Origin: UBA6921 sp031363085
GTDB lineage: Bacteria > Pseudomonadota > Gammaproteobacteria > SG8-11
NCBI GenBank assembly: GCA_031363085.1
Contig: JANLTU010000110.1
Location: 1 to 64,000 of the forward strand
Length of the DNA stretch: 64,000 bases
Reading direction: 5' to 3'
In this document: positions 41,359 to 50,378 of the stretch, piece after piece
How positions within the stretch are numbered: position 1 is the stretch's first letter
How the letters are laid out: each line of letters begins with the position of its first letter
Position numbers and translations under genes: made by a program
The notes under the pieces: model-generated
Database searches by the model: none
What the model was told of the DNA's origin: nothing
What the model saw: only the letters and a program-made list of their open reading frames with translations

Positions 41359-41490
41359 TTACGCTGCGAATAGACCCGACGTATTGGTGTCCATATTACC
41401 GATAGCGACACGAACTACGTTCATAATAAGTTTTAGCAAGAACCAAGCCAGTGCGACTGCTACGACCATCACACGCTGGTGACGTATCAC
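41359..41490 (-). CDS. 43-residue membrane micro-ORF before prkA
   Basis: An open frame on the minus strand from GTG 41490 to TAA 41359. The peptide starts VIRHQRVMVVAVALAWFLLK and continues LIMNVVRVAIGNMDTNTSGL-FAA: a short basic N terminus, one 20-residue hydrophobic helix, and a short polar tail, the usual shape of small inner-membrane proteins. A purine-rich GAGAGAG lies eight bases before GTG; ATG at 41469 is an internal alternative. It ends 31 bases before prkA, so it would be in the same transcript. Not recognised from any family; could be chance. Confidence 0.4.
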   Translation of the reverse strand: MIRHQRVMVVAVALAWFLLKLIMNVVRVAIGNMDTNTSGLFAA

Positions 41491-41643
41491 TACGATTGCT
41501 CTCTCACTAGTTAGATTGTAGTCGTCGAATGTAAACAGCCCAACTGGATTAACGCGCTGGCTGGTTTTGCTCCTCCTTAAAGGTCAGAGAAGCATAGGGT
41601 AAAAAAGTTCGATGGGTAGTCCATATGAGCAACGTCGAACACA

Positions 41644-41685
41644 AAAAAATATTGCGCGAGAGGCGTGATGCATCCACGCCTCTCG
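41644..41685 (-). terminator. Strong terminator of the minus-strand DUF3135 gene
   Basis: CGAGAGGCGTG and CACGCCTCTCG form a perfect 11-bp stem around a seven-base loop that is itself part of GATGCATC. On the minus strand it is followed by a T-run (AATATTTTTTTG). It isolates the prkA operon from the gene at 41728-42090. Confidence 0.8.
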
Positions 41686-41727
41686 ATGGTGTGTTGTCAA
41701 ACGTTTGACTGAAGAACCGGCAGAAAA

Positions 41728-42090
41728 CTATTTCTTGAATGCAAGAACTTGCGCGTTACGCGGTGGATCAGTCTGCATGGCATGGGGATGCGAGCCCGCC
41801 AAAAGCTGTAAGGAAGCCGCTAATCCGCTGGGGCCCAGCAGCGCGTCCCACATCATGGAGGACAATTTGATGCACGCACCCATTGCGGTATGCGCGCGCC
41901 GCCGTTCCATGTCGATGCGAAACTGAAGTCCGCGTAAGCGGCGTTGTTTGGATAGCGGTACCGTGCTGAGATAGTTTTCGATGACGGCTTGGCGCCGTTG
42001 TTCGAAACCTTCGGGGTCGCGTTGCGCGAGCTCCAGCCATTCATCAAAATTAAAGGGCTCCAAGTGCCCGGTACTGTGTGTCGACATCAT
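41728..42090 (-). CDS. DUF3135-like hypothetical protein
   Basis: A 120-residue, probably cytoplasmic protein. The segment FNFDEWLELAQRDPEGFEQR followed by QAVIENYLSTVP and RLRGLQFRIDMERRRAHTAM resembles the DUF3135 family of small gammaproteobacterial proteins with a repeated helical pair. ATG 42090 has an AAGGAAGG ribosome site at the right distance; the frame is open to 42147. Function unknown. It is followed by a strong terminator and is monocistronic. Confidence 0.75.
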   Translation of the reverse strand: MMSTHSTGHLEPFNFDEWLELAQRDPEGFEQRRQAVIENYLSTVPLSKQRRLRGLQFRIDMERRRAHTAMGACIKLSSMMWDALLGPSGLAASLQLLAGSHPHAMQTDPPRNAQVLAFKK

Positions 42091-42254
42091 ACGACCACCT
42101 TCCTTAACCTGAATATTCGACGCAACTATAACATGCTGCCAAAGCACGTCGAACTAACGAAATTCGCTCAGTAAAGCCTGGATTACAAAATAAAATTCGG
42201 AAAATGACGCAAGCTGCGGAGGCGCGGCGAACACGGTCACAGCGCGTTTGTGAC

Positions 42255-43121
42255 TTAGGTCATTTGGTTTGAGTGCAGCTTTTCGCTGGAGTAAAGCGTG
42301 TTCTCAAGCAAGGTCGCGACCGTCATGGGTCCGACCCCACCGGGCACGGGCGTAATCCAAGCAGCGCGATCTTTTGCGCGCTCGAATTCCACGTCACCCA
42401 TCAAACGACCGTCGGCGAGACGGGTGATGCCCACGTCGATGACCACGGCGCCGGGCTTGACCCATTCGCCTTTGACTAAGCCCGGTTTGCCGACCGCAGT
42501 AATCAGTATTTCAGCACGTTGCACGTGCGATTGGAGTTCGCGCGTAAAGCGATGGCATACAGTGACGGTGCAGCCGGCGAGTAATAATTCGAGGGCCATG
42601 GGTCGGCCGACAATATTCGACGCGCCGACGATCACCGCATCCGCGCCTTTGATCGGGTGCCCCGTGTGCTCAAGTAAAGTCATGACGCCATGGGGTGTGC
42701 AGGGACGAAGCAGCGGGTTACGTAAAGCGAGACGCCCGACGTTGTAGGCATGAAAACCGTCGACATCTTTGTCGGGGTGAATATGGTCGATGATGGCTTC
42801 AGGCGAAATCTGTGCAGGTAGCGGTAGCTGTACCAAAATACCGTCCACATCGGTGCGTTCATTGAGCTCGCTTATCAGCACGAGCAACTCTTTTTCGCTG
42901 GTGGTGGCCGGTAAGTCGTAAGAGAAGGAGCAGATGCCGACTTCTTCGCAGGCCCGACGTTTGCTGCGTACATACACTTGCGAAGACGGGTCGGCGCCAA
43001 CCAGAACAACGGCCAGTCCCGGAGCGCGCAAACCACGCGCACGACGCTGATCGATGTGCTGTTTAATATTGCGGCGGATTTCTTCGGCAATCAATTTGCC
43101 GTCGATGATGCGTGCGCTCAT
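42255..43121 (-). CDS. folD: Methylenetetrahydrofolate dehydrogenase / cyclohydrolase
   Basis: Bifunctional enzyme of one-carbon metabolism that oxidises 5,10-methylene-THF to 10-formyl-THF with NADP. The 288-residue length is normal. The catalytic region [15 protein letters not shown] (Tyr and Lys of the active site), [24 protein letters not shown] and the NADP-binding [18 protein letters not shown], ending with [19 protein letters not shown], are all present. ATG 43121 is preferred to TTG 43136. It is transcribed away from the tRNA cluster. Confidence 0.96.
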   Translation of the reverse strand: MSARIIDGKLIAEEIRRNIKQHIDQRRARGLRAPGLAVVLVGADPSSQVYVRSKRRACEEVGICSFSYDLPATTSEKELLVLISELNERTDVDGILVQLPLPAQISPEAIIDHIHPDKDVDGFHAYNVGRLALRNPLLRPCTPHGVMTLLEHTGHPIKGADAVIVGASNIVGRPMALELLLAGCTVTVCHRFTRELQSHVQRAEILITAVGKPGLVKGEWVKPGAVVIDVGITRLADGRLMGDVEFERAKDRAAWITPVPGGVGPMTVATLLENTLYSSEKLHSNQMT

Positions 43122-43236
43122 GCGTACTGGGCTCAAGAATTGTAAGGCGCGTATGATCGCATGCTGCGTGCAGTTCGCAAATTACACGCCTTCAGCATAG
43201 CTTCTGTGCAAGTGTGCCGCTATAATCTCGCCGCAT

Positions 43237-43313
<77 letters not shown>

Positions 43314-43332
43314 ATTTTAATCGCACGGCACT

Positions 43333-43409
<77 letters not shown>

Positions 43410-43466
43410 ATCCCCCGTGGTGTTTTCTGTTTGGGTCTGTATAATTTCGGCCGCACGTCGTTCAAT

Positions 43467-43544
43467 GGTGGGCGTAGCTCAGTTGGTTAGAGTCCCAGAT
43501 TGTGATTCTGGTTGTCGTGGGTTCGAGTCCCATCGTCCACCCCA
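43467..43544 (+). tRNA. tRNA-His (GTG)
   Basis: Anticodon loop TTGTGAT. Acceptor GTGGGCG/CGTCCAC with the extra 5' G at -1 opposite discriminator C, the histidine identity pair. Encoded CCA. Confidence 0.95.
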
Positions 43545-43633
43545 ATTTATTAATTGGTTAGTTAATACGGTTGGCGCACCGTATGATTTAAGGTTGAATC
43601 GCTTGCGAGGGTTATGATTCAATCACCGCCCTT

Positions 43634-43709
43634 GGGTCGTTAGCTCAGTTGGTAGAGCAGCGGACTCTTAATCCGCGGGTCGAAGGTTCAACCCCTTCAC
43701 GGCCCACCA
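43634..43709 (+). tRNA. tRNA-Lys (CTT)
   Basis: Acceptor GGGTCGT/ACGGCCC with one G-T pair, anticodon loop CTCTTAA, encoded CCA. Confidence 0.93.
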
Positions 43710-43804
43710 AGTACTAAACGCCTGGCCGCCTATAAATGAAGCGCCGGGCGTTTTTCTTTGCGTATCGTAGCTCGATTATGTGCGGGTATAATCCCGCGCA
43801 GCAC

Positions 43805-43889
<85 letters not shown>

Positions 43890-43953
43890 AATTTTGGCAT
43901 CAAGGTCGTTGGGCGGTTTTCGAAACACTCTTACATTCAAGCGAGGAACGAGG

Positions 43954-45258
43954 ATGCAAGTCTCAGTGCAAACACTTAATGGACTGGAGCGACAAATCAC
44001 TGTGGCAGTGCCAGCCGAAAAAATCGAATCGGAAATTAAAACTCGTTTGAACTCGTTGTCGAAACGGGCACGCATCTCCGGATTTCGTCCCGGCAAGGTG
44101 CCAATGCATGTCATTCAGCAGCACTACGGCAATCAGGTGCAGCAGGAAGTGACGGGCGAGGTGCTTGAATCTTCGTTTTATGAGGCGGTAGTAAAAGAAA
44201 AACTACGGCCCGCTGGCTCGCCACACATTCATCCAAAGTCGCGCCAACCCGGACAGCCGTTGGAATATACCGCCACCTTCGAAATTTACCCGGAAGTGAG
44301 TTTGAATCCATTTGGCGGAATTGAAATCGAGCGGCCGAGTGCAGAAATTACTGAAGCCGACGTGGATCGGGTACTGGACAATATTCGCAAGCAGCGTATG
44401 GAATGGCAGGTCGTCGAGCGTGCGTCGCAAACGGGTGATCGCGTACGTGTCGATTTTAAAGGTGCGTTAGACGGCGGTGATTTTCCGGGTAATGAAGCGC
44501 AAGACATGCCGGTGGAACTTGGTAAACAACGCATGATTCCTGGCTTCGAAGAGAATCTCACCGGCGTATCCGCCGGAGCGCAATTGTCTTTTACGTTACG
44601 CTTTCCGTCTGATTACCACCGTGCTGAGATGGCCGGCAAAGAAGTGCAGTTTGAGGTGAAGGTCAATGCTGTCGAAGAAGCACGCTTACCGGAATTAACA
44701 GAAGATTTTGTGCGTAGCTTGGGCGTGGCTGACTCCACAGTGGCATCGTTGCGTAAAGACGTGCGGCAAAATATGCAGCGCGAGCTCGACGACCGAATTC
44801 AAGCCAAGCTTAAACAAAACGTGATGGATGCCTTGATCAAGAATAATCCGATTGTTGTGCCCAAAGCATTGGTGCAGCAAGAAGTGCAGGTCTTGATGAA
44901 AAACGAAAATATCGCCGACAGCGCATCGAAGTCACTTGATCAGGCGACCGCTAAGAATCAATTGCACGAGTTTGCGCAGCGGCGCGTTGGCTTGGCGTTA
45001 ATTTTGTCTGAAATCGTGCGACAGCAAAATTTGAAGGTGGAGCCGAAGAAACTGCGCGAAGCCGTTGAGCACTTTGCCTCAACCTACGAAAAACCTGATG
45101 AAGTGGTGCAATGGTATTACGCCGACAAAAAGCGCCTCGGCGAGGTTGAGTCCTACGTTCTGGAAAACGAAGTAGTGACTTGGGTTGCCGCGAATGCGCG
45201 TCTGAAAGATGTCGGCAGCTCGTTTGACGCCCTCATTAAACAAGGGCAGACTGCCTGA
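43954..45258 (+). CDS. tig: Trigger factor
   Basis: Ribosome-bound chaperone and peptidyl-prolyl isomerase, 434 residues. The N-terminal ribosome-binding domain contains the GFRPGKVP signature near residue 44, the FKBP-like domain spans about 150-245 ([28 protein letters not shown]), and the rest is the helical substrate-cradling C domain. ATG 43954 has a GAGGAACGAGG ribosome site; the frame is open upstream into the tRNA-Leu region. Heads tig-clpP-clpX-lon, the standard protein quality control cluster. Confidence 0.96.
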   Translation: MQVSVQTLNGLERQITVAVPAEKIESEIKTRLNSLSKRARISGFRPGKVPMHVIQQHYGNQVQQEVTGEVLESSFYEAVVKEKLRPAGSPHIHPKSRQPGQPLEYTATFEIYPEVSLNPFGGIEIERPSAEITEADVDRVLDNIRKQRMEWQVVERASQTGDRVRVDFKGALDGGDFPGNEAQDMPVELGKQRMIPGFEENLTGVSAGAQLSFTLRFPSDYHRAEMAGKEVQFEVKVNAVEEARLPELTEDFVRSLGVADSTVASLRKDVRQNMQRELDDRIQAKLKQNVMDALIKNNPIVVPKALVQQEVQVLMKNENIADSASKSLDQATAKNQLHEFAQRRVGLALILSEIVRQQNLKVEPKKLREAVEHFASTYEKPDEVVQWYYADKKRLGEVESYVLENEVVTWVAANARLKDVGSSFDALIKQGQTA

Positions 45259-45274
45259 TCAAGGAGATTACGTC

Positions 45275-45910
45275 ATGACCGATATAAAGAATATGTCGCA
45301 ACAGATTACCGGATTAAACATGGTGCCCATTGTTATCGAGCAGTCTGCGCGCGGCGAACGCGCTTACGACATCTATTCTCGTCTGCTTAAAGAGCGGGTG
45401 GTGTTTCTGGTAGGCCCAGTCGACGACTATGTAGCCAATGTGATTGTCGCGCAATTGTTGTTTCTTGAGTCTGAGAATCCAGACAAAGACATCCATCTTT
45501 ACATTAATTCACCCGGGGGTTCGGTTACAGCGGGGATGGCGATTTACGACACCATGCAATTTGTTAAATGCGATGTCAGCACCTTGTGTATTGGTCAAGC
45601 CGCCAGCATGGGCGCGTTGTTATTAGCCGGGGGTGCTGCGGGTAAACGCCACTGCTTGCCGCACTCGCGCGTCATGATTCATCAGCCCTTGGGCGGTGTG
45701 CAGGGGCAAGCGACCGATATTGAAATTCACGCGCGCGAAATTTTGGCAATACGCGAGCGTTTGAACGAGATACTTTCTAAACACACTGGGCAAGCGCTTG
45801 AGCGCATTCAGGAAGATACCGACCGTGATCGTTTTATGAACGCTAACGACGCCGTTACATATGGACTGATTGATTCAGTTTTAGCCAAACGGTTAACCAA
45901 CAAGGCGTAA
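45275..45910 (+). CDS. clpP: ATP-dependent Clp protease proteolytic subunit
   Basis: Barrel-shaped serine protease that degrades proteins unfolded by ClpX or ClpA. The 211-residue protein has catalytic Ser in [11 protein letters not shown], catalytic His in [11 protein letters not shown] and the Asp further on ([10 protein letters not shown]), plus the [20 protein letters not shown] block. ATG 45275 follows AAGGAG at good spacing; the open frame upstream overlaps tig. Seventeen bases after tig; clpX follows after 143 bases that may hold its own promoter. Confidence 0.97.
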   Translation: MTDIKNMSQQITGLNMVPIVIEQSARGERAYDIYSRLLKERVVFLVGPVDDYVANVIVAQLLFLESENPDKDIHLYINSPGGSVTAGMAIYDTMQFVKCDVSTLCIGQAASMGALLLAGGAAGKRHCLPHSRVMIHQPLGGVQGQATDIEIHAREILAIRERLNEILSKHTGQALERIQEDTDRDRFMNANDAVTYGLIDSVLAKRLTNKA

Positions 45911-46053
45911 AGTTTCGGTTATTATTTTGGTGGGACGCAAATTGCAAATCGTGTATTGATTCAGGTTTGTTGGTCAAGAGTTGCGATTTACGCAATATTT
46001 ATAGATTATCTGGGTTGAGTCACTTTGACGTAGTAACCAGCAGGGCATCCTAA

Positions 46054-47364
46054 ATGAGCGACGAAAAGCACGGCAAAGGAGACAGCAGCGACAAGTTATT
46101 GTACTGCTCGTTTTGCGGAAAGAGTCAGCATGAAGTACGCAAGCTGATTGCCGGTCCATCCGTATTTGTGTGCGATGAATGTGTAGAGCTCTGCAACGAT
46201 ATTATTCGTGAAGAAGTGCAGGAAAAATCCACTGGTGCCGTCGGCAAAAAATTACCCACGCCGCACGAGATCAATAAAATTCTCGACGAATATGTCGTAG
46301 GCCAAACGCGTGCTAAAAAAACTTTGTCGGTTGCAGTGTATAACCATTACAAGCGCTTGGATGTGTCCTCGAAGAAGGGTGCTGTACGCAAAGATGTACG
46401 CAAAGATGAAGTTGAGCTTGCCAAGAGCAACATCCTGCTGATTGGCCCGACCGGCAGTGGTAAAACATTGTTGGCGGAAACACTGGCGCGGTTACTTAAT
46501 GTGCCGTTTACGATTGCCGACGCGACCACGTTGACCGAGGCAGGATACGTTGGTGAGGATGTTGAAAACATCATCCAAAAATTGCTGCAGAAATGTGACT
46601 ACGATGTCGAGAAAGCTCAAACCGGCATTGTCTACATCGATGAAATCGATAAGATTTCGCGGAAGTCGGATAACCCGTCGATTACGCGTGACGTTTCCGG
46701 CGAAGGTGTGCAACAAGCGCTTCTAAAGCTCATCGAAGGCACGATTGCATCGGTCCCTCCGCAAGGCGGACGCAAACATCCTCAGCAAGAATTCTTGCAG
46801 GTCAATACCTCTAATATTTTATTTGTTTGCGGCGGCGCATTTGAAGGCTTGGAGCGCATTATTCGTGACCGTTCTGAAAAAACCGGCATTGGGTTTTCTG
46901 CCGAGGTGCGCACCAAGAAAGATCGTAAGGCCGTTTCTGAGGTGTTGACAAATATTGAGCCCGAAGATCTGATCAAGTATGGCTTGATTCCAGAATTCGT
47001 TGGCCGCTTGCCGGTCGTTGCAACGCTTGGCGAGCTTGATGAAGAAGCCTTATTACGCATCCTGGTCGAGCCGCGTAACGCGATTACCAAGCAATATGCA
47101 AAGCTGTTTGGAATGGAAGGCACCGAATTGGAATTTCGTGACGACGCACTGCGTGCAATTTCTCGCCGTGCGATGGAACGAAAAACCGGTGCGCGTGGCT
47201 TGAGATCGATACTCGAACAGGTGTTGTTAGACACCATGTATGAATTGCCATCGATGGAAAATGTCAGCAAAGTCATTGTTGATCAGGATGTAATTAATGG
47301 AAAATCTAAACCGCTTTTAATTTTCGAGGGTGGCGAGCACCACCAAGCAGCATCGGACAAGTAA
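46054..47364 (+). CDS. clpX: ATP-dependent Clp protease ATP-binding subunit ClpX
   Basis: AAA+ unfoldase of 436 residues that feeds substrates to ClpP. The N-terminal zinc-binding domain has four cysteines ([12 protein letters not shown] and [10 protein letters not shown]), Walker A is [17 protein letters not shown], Walker [10 protein letters not shown], and the pore loop and ClpP-binding IGF loop region ([11 protein letters not shown]) are visible. Length and order are standard. A strong terminator follows, separating it from lon. Confidence 0.97.
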   Translation: MSDEKHGKGDSSDKLLYCSFCGKSQHEVRKLIAGPSVFVCDECVELCNDIIREEVQEKSTGAVGKKLPTPHEINKILDEYVVGQTRAKKTLSVAVYNHYKRLDVSSKKGAVRKDVRKDEVELAKSNILLIGPTGSGKTLLAETLARLLNVPFTIADATTLTEAGYVGEDVENIIQKLLQKCDYDVEKAQTGIVYIDEIDKISRKSDNPSITRDVSGEGVQQALLKLIEGTIASVPPQGGRKHPQQEFLQVNTSNILFVCGGAFEGLERIIRDRSEKTGIGFSAEVRTKKDRKAVSEVLTNIEPEDLIKYGLIPEFVGRLPVVATLGELDEEALLRILVEPRNAITKQYAKLFGMEGTELEFRDDALRAISRRAMERKTGARGLRSILEQVLLDTMYELPSMENVSKVIVDQDVINGKSKPLLIFEGGEHHQAASDK

Positions 47365-47390
47365 TTTGTCAAAGTTTTAGTAGGAAAAAA

Positions 47391-47418
47391 GCGGAGCTGC
47401 AAGGCTCCGCTTTTTTTT
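47391..47418 (+). terminator. Rho-independent terminator after clpX
   Basis: GCGGAGC, loop TGCAAG, GCTCCGC, then eight T; the stem is extended by the AAAAAA before it pairing with the T-run. Confidence 0.93.
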
Positions 47419-47468
47419 CAACATAAAAAATAAACGTGCGCCAGTTGCCTTGATTTTTACTTGTGCGG

Positions 47469-47490
47469 CACTCACATTGTATCGTGAGTG
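47469..47490. promoter_or_regulatory. Inverted repeat in the lon upstream region
   Basis: CACTCAC and GTGAGTG, perfect seven-base arms with an eight-base spacer, about 165 bases before the lon start. A third ACTCAC half-site lies at 47502-47507. Could be an operator; no heat-shock sigma32 promoter was convincing nearby. Confidence 0.35.
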
Positions 47491-47654
47491 TATATCGTGG
47501 TACTCACCGATGATTACGTTATGAAGCAATGCGCCGGACGCGAGAATATGTTTTTAACGGAATTATTCTATGAGCCGTTAACTCTCAGTAGATGAGTCCC
47601 TACTAATCACGGTGCGCTACAAGTGTCACCGAACATTCACGGGAGCATGAAGCC

Positions 47655-50081
47655 ATGACATCTGAAGTCAAAGTGCAGAATCTAGTTGTTCCCGTATTGC
47701 CTCTCAGGGATGTGGTCGTTTACCCCCACATGGTCATCCCATTATTTGTTGGTCGAGAGCGATCCATTCGCGCCTTGGAATCAGCGATGGAGACCGACAA
47801 GCAAATTTTGCTGTGCGCGCAAAAAAGCGCCGCGCAGGACGAACCGACCAGCGAAGACATTTTTACGCTGGGTACCTTGTCGAATATTTTACAATTACTT
47901 AAATTGCCCGATGGGACCATCAAAGTGCTGGTCGAGGGTAGCGAGCGCGCACGCGTCGTCAATTTTTTCAGTTCGGAAGAATTTTTTAAGGCGCAGGTCG
48001 TGACTTATCAGCAGGAGCGAATGGATGAGCGCGAAGTCGAAGTGCTGTGTCGTTCGGTGCTGTCGCAATTTGATCAATATGTCAAACTCAATAAAAAAGT
48101 ACCGCCGGAGATTTTATCTTCACTGGCTAATATCGATGATCCAGGCCGTTTGGCGGACACGATTGCGGCGCATTTAGCGCTTAAAATTGAAGAGAAACAA
48201 AAAATTCTTGAGATCACTAATCCGCGTGAACGCCTTGAACACCTCGTGGCGCTGATGGAGTCGGAGATTGACCTTTTGCAAGTCGAAAAGCGCATCCGCG
48301 GGCGCGTCAAGAAGCAAATGGAAAAAAACCAGCGCGAGTACTATCTGAATGAGCAAATGAAGGCGATTCAGAAAGAGCTCGGCGATATGGATGATGCGCA
48401 CAATGAGGCGGATGAATTACTCAAGCGCATCGAAAGCGCAGGCATGACGAAGGAGGCGAAAGCCAAAGCGCTTGCCGAGCTCAATAAGCTTAAAATGATG
48501 TCGCCAATGTCGGCTGAAGCCACTGTGGTTAGAAATTACCTCGACTGGTTGCTTAACGTGCCGTGGAAGAAACGCTCCAAGGTTTCTTCAGATTTGACGC
48601 ATGCTGAAGGAATTCTCGAAAGTGATCACTACGGGCTTGAGAAAGTCAAAGAGCGCATCCTTGAGTATCTGGCAGTGCAACAACGTGTAAAGAAGCTCAA
48701 GGGTCCGGTACTGTGTTTGGTGGGTCCACCGGGCGTGGGCAAGACATCGTTGGGCAAGTCGATTGCGCGCGCCACGAATCGTGATTTCACGCGCATGTCC
48801 TTGGGCGGCGTGCGTGACGAAGCCGAGATTCGAGGTCACCGTCGTACCTATATCGGTGCCATGCCCGGAAAAATTGTGCAAAATCTGTCGAAGGTCGGCA
48901 CGCGCAATCCGCTCTTTTTGTTGGATGAAATTGACAAGATGGCGATGGATTTCCGGGGTGATCCGGCGTCGGCGTTGTTGGAAGTGCTCGATCCCGAGCA
49001 GAACAACACCTTCAACGATCATTATTTGGAAGTTGATTTCGATTTATCCGATGTGATGTTCATTGCCACGGCCAACACGATGAATATACCTGGCCCCTTG
49101 CTGGATCGTATGGAAGTGATTCGCATCCCCGGTTACACCGAGGATGAAAAAATTAATATTGCCATGCGTTATTTGGTTCCAAAGCAACTGAAGAACAACG
49201 GGCTGAAGGAGTCGGAAATTTCGGTGACCGAGGGCGGTATTCGCGACGTCGTACGCTATTACACGCGTGAAGCCGGCGTGCGCAATTTAGAGCGTGAAAT
49301 TGCCAAGGTGTGTCGCAAGGTAGTGAAGGACATTTTGCTGAAAAAAGGCGGCAAGTCCAAGCAGGTGTCGGTGACGTCGCGCAATGTGGACAAATATTTG
49401 GGCGTGCGTCGTTTCCGTTATGGCCGTGCTGAAGAAGTGGATCAAGTGGGCCAAGTGACTGGCTTGGCCTGGACCGAGGTCGGGGGTGAATTGCTCACCA
49501 TCGAAACGGTAGTCATCGCCGGCAAAGGCAAGCACAACATCACCGGGCAACTGGGTGATGTCATGAAAGAGTCAATACATGCTGCTATGAGTGTGGTGCG
49601 CAGCCGGGCGGAAGCGTTGCGGATTGATCCGGAGTTTTACGAGAAACTAGATATCCATATTCACGTGCCCGAAGGCGCGATTCCGAAGGACGGCCCGTCC
49701 GCAGGTATCGGTATGTGCACGGCGCTTGCGTCTGCGCTGACGCATATCCCCGTGCGCTCAGACGTTGCGATGACCGGAGAAATCACTCTGCGTGGAGAAG
49801 TGTTGCCGATTGGTGGATTGAAAGAAAAGCTGCTGGCGGCGCATCGCGGTGGAATCAAGACGGTCATCATTCCGGAAGAAAACGAGCGTGATTTAGCCGA
49901 AATACCGAAGAATATCATCCAGGATCTGGAAATCCGTCCGGTACGCTGGATCGATCAGGTTTGGCAAATTGCGTTGCAACGTATGCCGGAAGCCGCGATA
50001 AAACCTGGCGAACCGACTCCGCCGGAAGGTCCGAAAGTGGATAGTAAACCGGGTAAGGAGCGCGAAATTCGTCGCCACTAA
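47655..50081 (+). CDS. lon: Lon protease
   Basis: ATP-dependent cytoplasmic protease for misfolded and regulatory proteins, 808 residues. N-terminal substrate domain ([20 protein letters not shown]), coiled region, AAA+ module with Walker [16 protein letters not shown] near residue 355 and Walker [10 protein letters not shown], and the protease domain with catalytic Ser in [11 protein letters not shown] and Lys in [13 protein letters not shown] 47655 follows CGGGAGC. Typical lon length. In most gammaproteobacteria hupB follows directly; here a sensor gene lies between. Confidence 0.97.
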   Translation: MTSEVKVQNLVVPVLPLRDVVVYPHMVIPLFVGRERSIRALESAMETDKQILLCAQKSAAQDEPTSEDIFTLGTLSNILQLLKLPDGTIKVLVEGSERARVVNFFSSEEFFKAQVVTYQQERMDEREVEVLCRSVLSQFDQYVKLNKKVPPEILSSLANIDDPGRLADTIAAHLALKIEEKQKILEITNPRERLEHLVALMESEIDLLQVEKRIRGRVKKQMEKNQREYYLNEQMKAIQKELGDMDDAHNEADELLKRIESAGMTKEAKAKALAELNKLKMMSPMSAEATVVRNYLDWLLNVPWKKRSKVSSDLTHAEGILESDHYGLEKVKERILEYLAVQQRVKKLKGPVLCLVGPPGVGKTSLGKSIARATNRDFTRMSLGGVRDEAEIRGHRRTYIGAMPGKIVQNLSKVGTRNPLFLLDEIDKMAMDFRGDPASALLEVLDPEQNNTFNDHYLEVDFDLSDVMFIATANTMNIPGPLLDRMEVIRIPGYTEDEKINIAMRYLVPKQLKNNGLKESEISVTEGGIRDVVRYYTREAGVRNLEREIAKVCRKVVKDILLKKGGKSKQVSVTSRNVDKYLGVRRFRYGRAEEVDQVGQVTGLAWTEVGGELLTIETVVIAGKGKHNITGQLGDVMKESIHAAMSVVRSRAEALRIDPEFYEKLDIHIHVPEGAIPKDGPSAGIGMCTALASALTHIPVRSDVAMTGEITLRGEVLPIGGLKEKLLAAHRGGIKTVIIPEENERDLAEIPKNIIQDLEIRPVRWIDQVWQIALQRMPEAAIKPGEPTPPEGPKVDSKPGKEREIRRH

Positions 50082-50104
50082 AAATTTGGTTTCATCCAAC
50101 ATCA

Positions 50105-50136
50105 ACCGAGCACAGTATTACTGTGCTCGGTTTTTT
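50105..50136 (+). terminator. Rho-independent terminator after lon
   Basis: ACCGAGCACAG, five-base loop, CTGTGCTCGGT, followed by a run of six T. Confidence 0.93.
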
Positions 50137-50262
50137 ATTTGTCCTCGCCGTAACAGATCACAATAGTGCACTTCCTGATCAAAGCGTTAACACGCGCACG
50201 AGTTTGACGCACATTCGACGTCACAACACTGCTGTTCCCCTGCTATGTATGCGGCGCGCTTG

Positions 50263-50277
50263 TGGCATGCAGATTGC
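50263..50277 (+). promoter_or_regulatory. Candidate sigma54 promoter
   Basis: TGGCATG-N4-TTGC, with exactly ten bases between the GG and GC dinucleotides, one mismatch to TGGCACG-N4-TTGC. It lies about 100 bases before the sensor gene at 50379 and after the lon terminator. Confidence 0.5.
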
Positions 50278-50378
50278 CTACTCTTCCGATTATTGAACGC
50301 AGCATCTTGTTAGAAAGCAGGCAATGCTCGCGCTTCAGACGCGCTTGAATTTAATAACATCAGGGAAGGTAGCCAGTT

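Noticed and set aside
47460..47485. sigma54 promoter before lon
   Set aside because: GGCAC-N5-TTGT has the right spacing but lacks the conserved GC of the -12 element.
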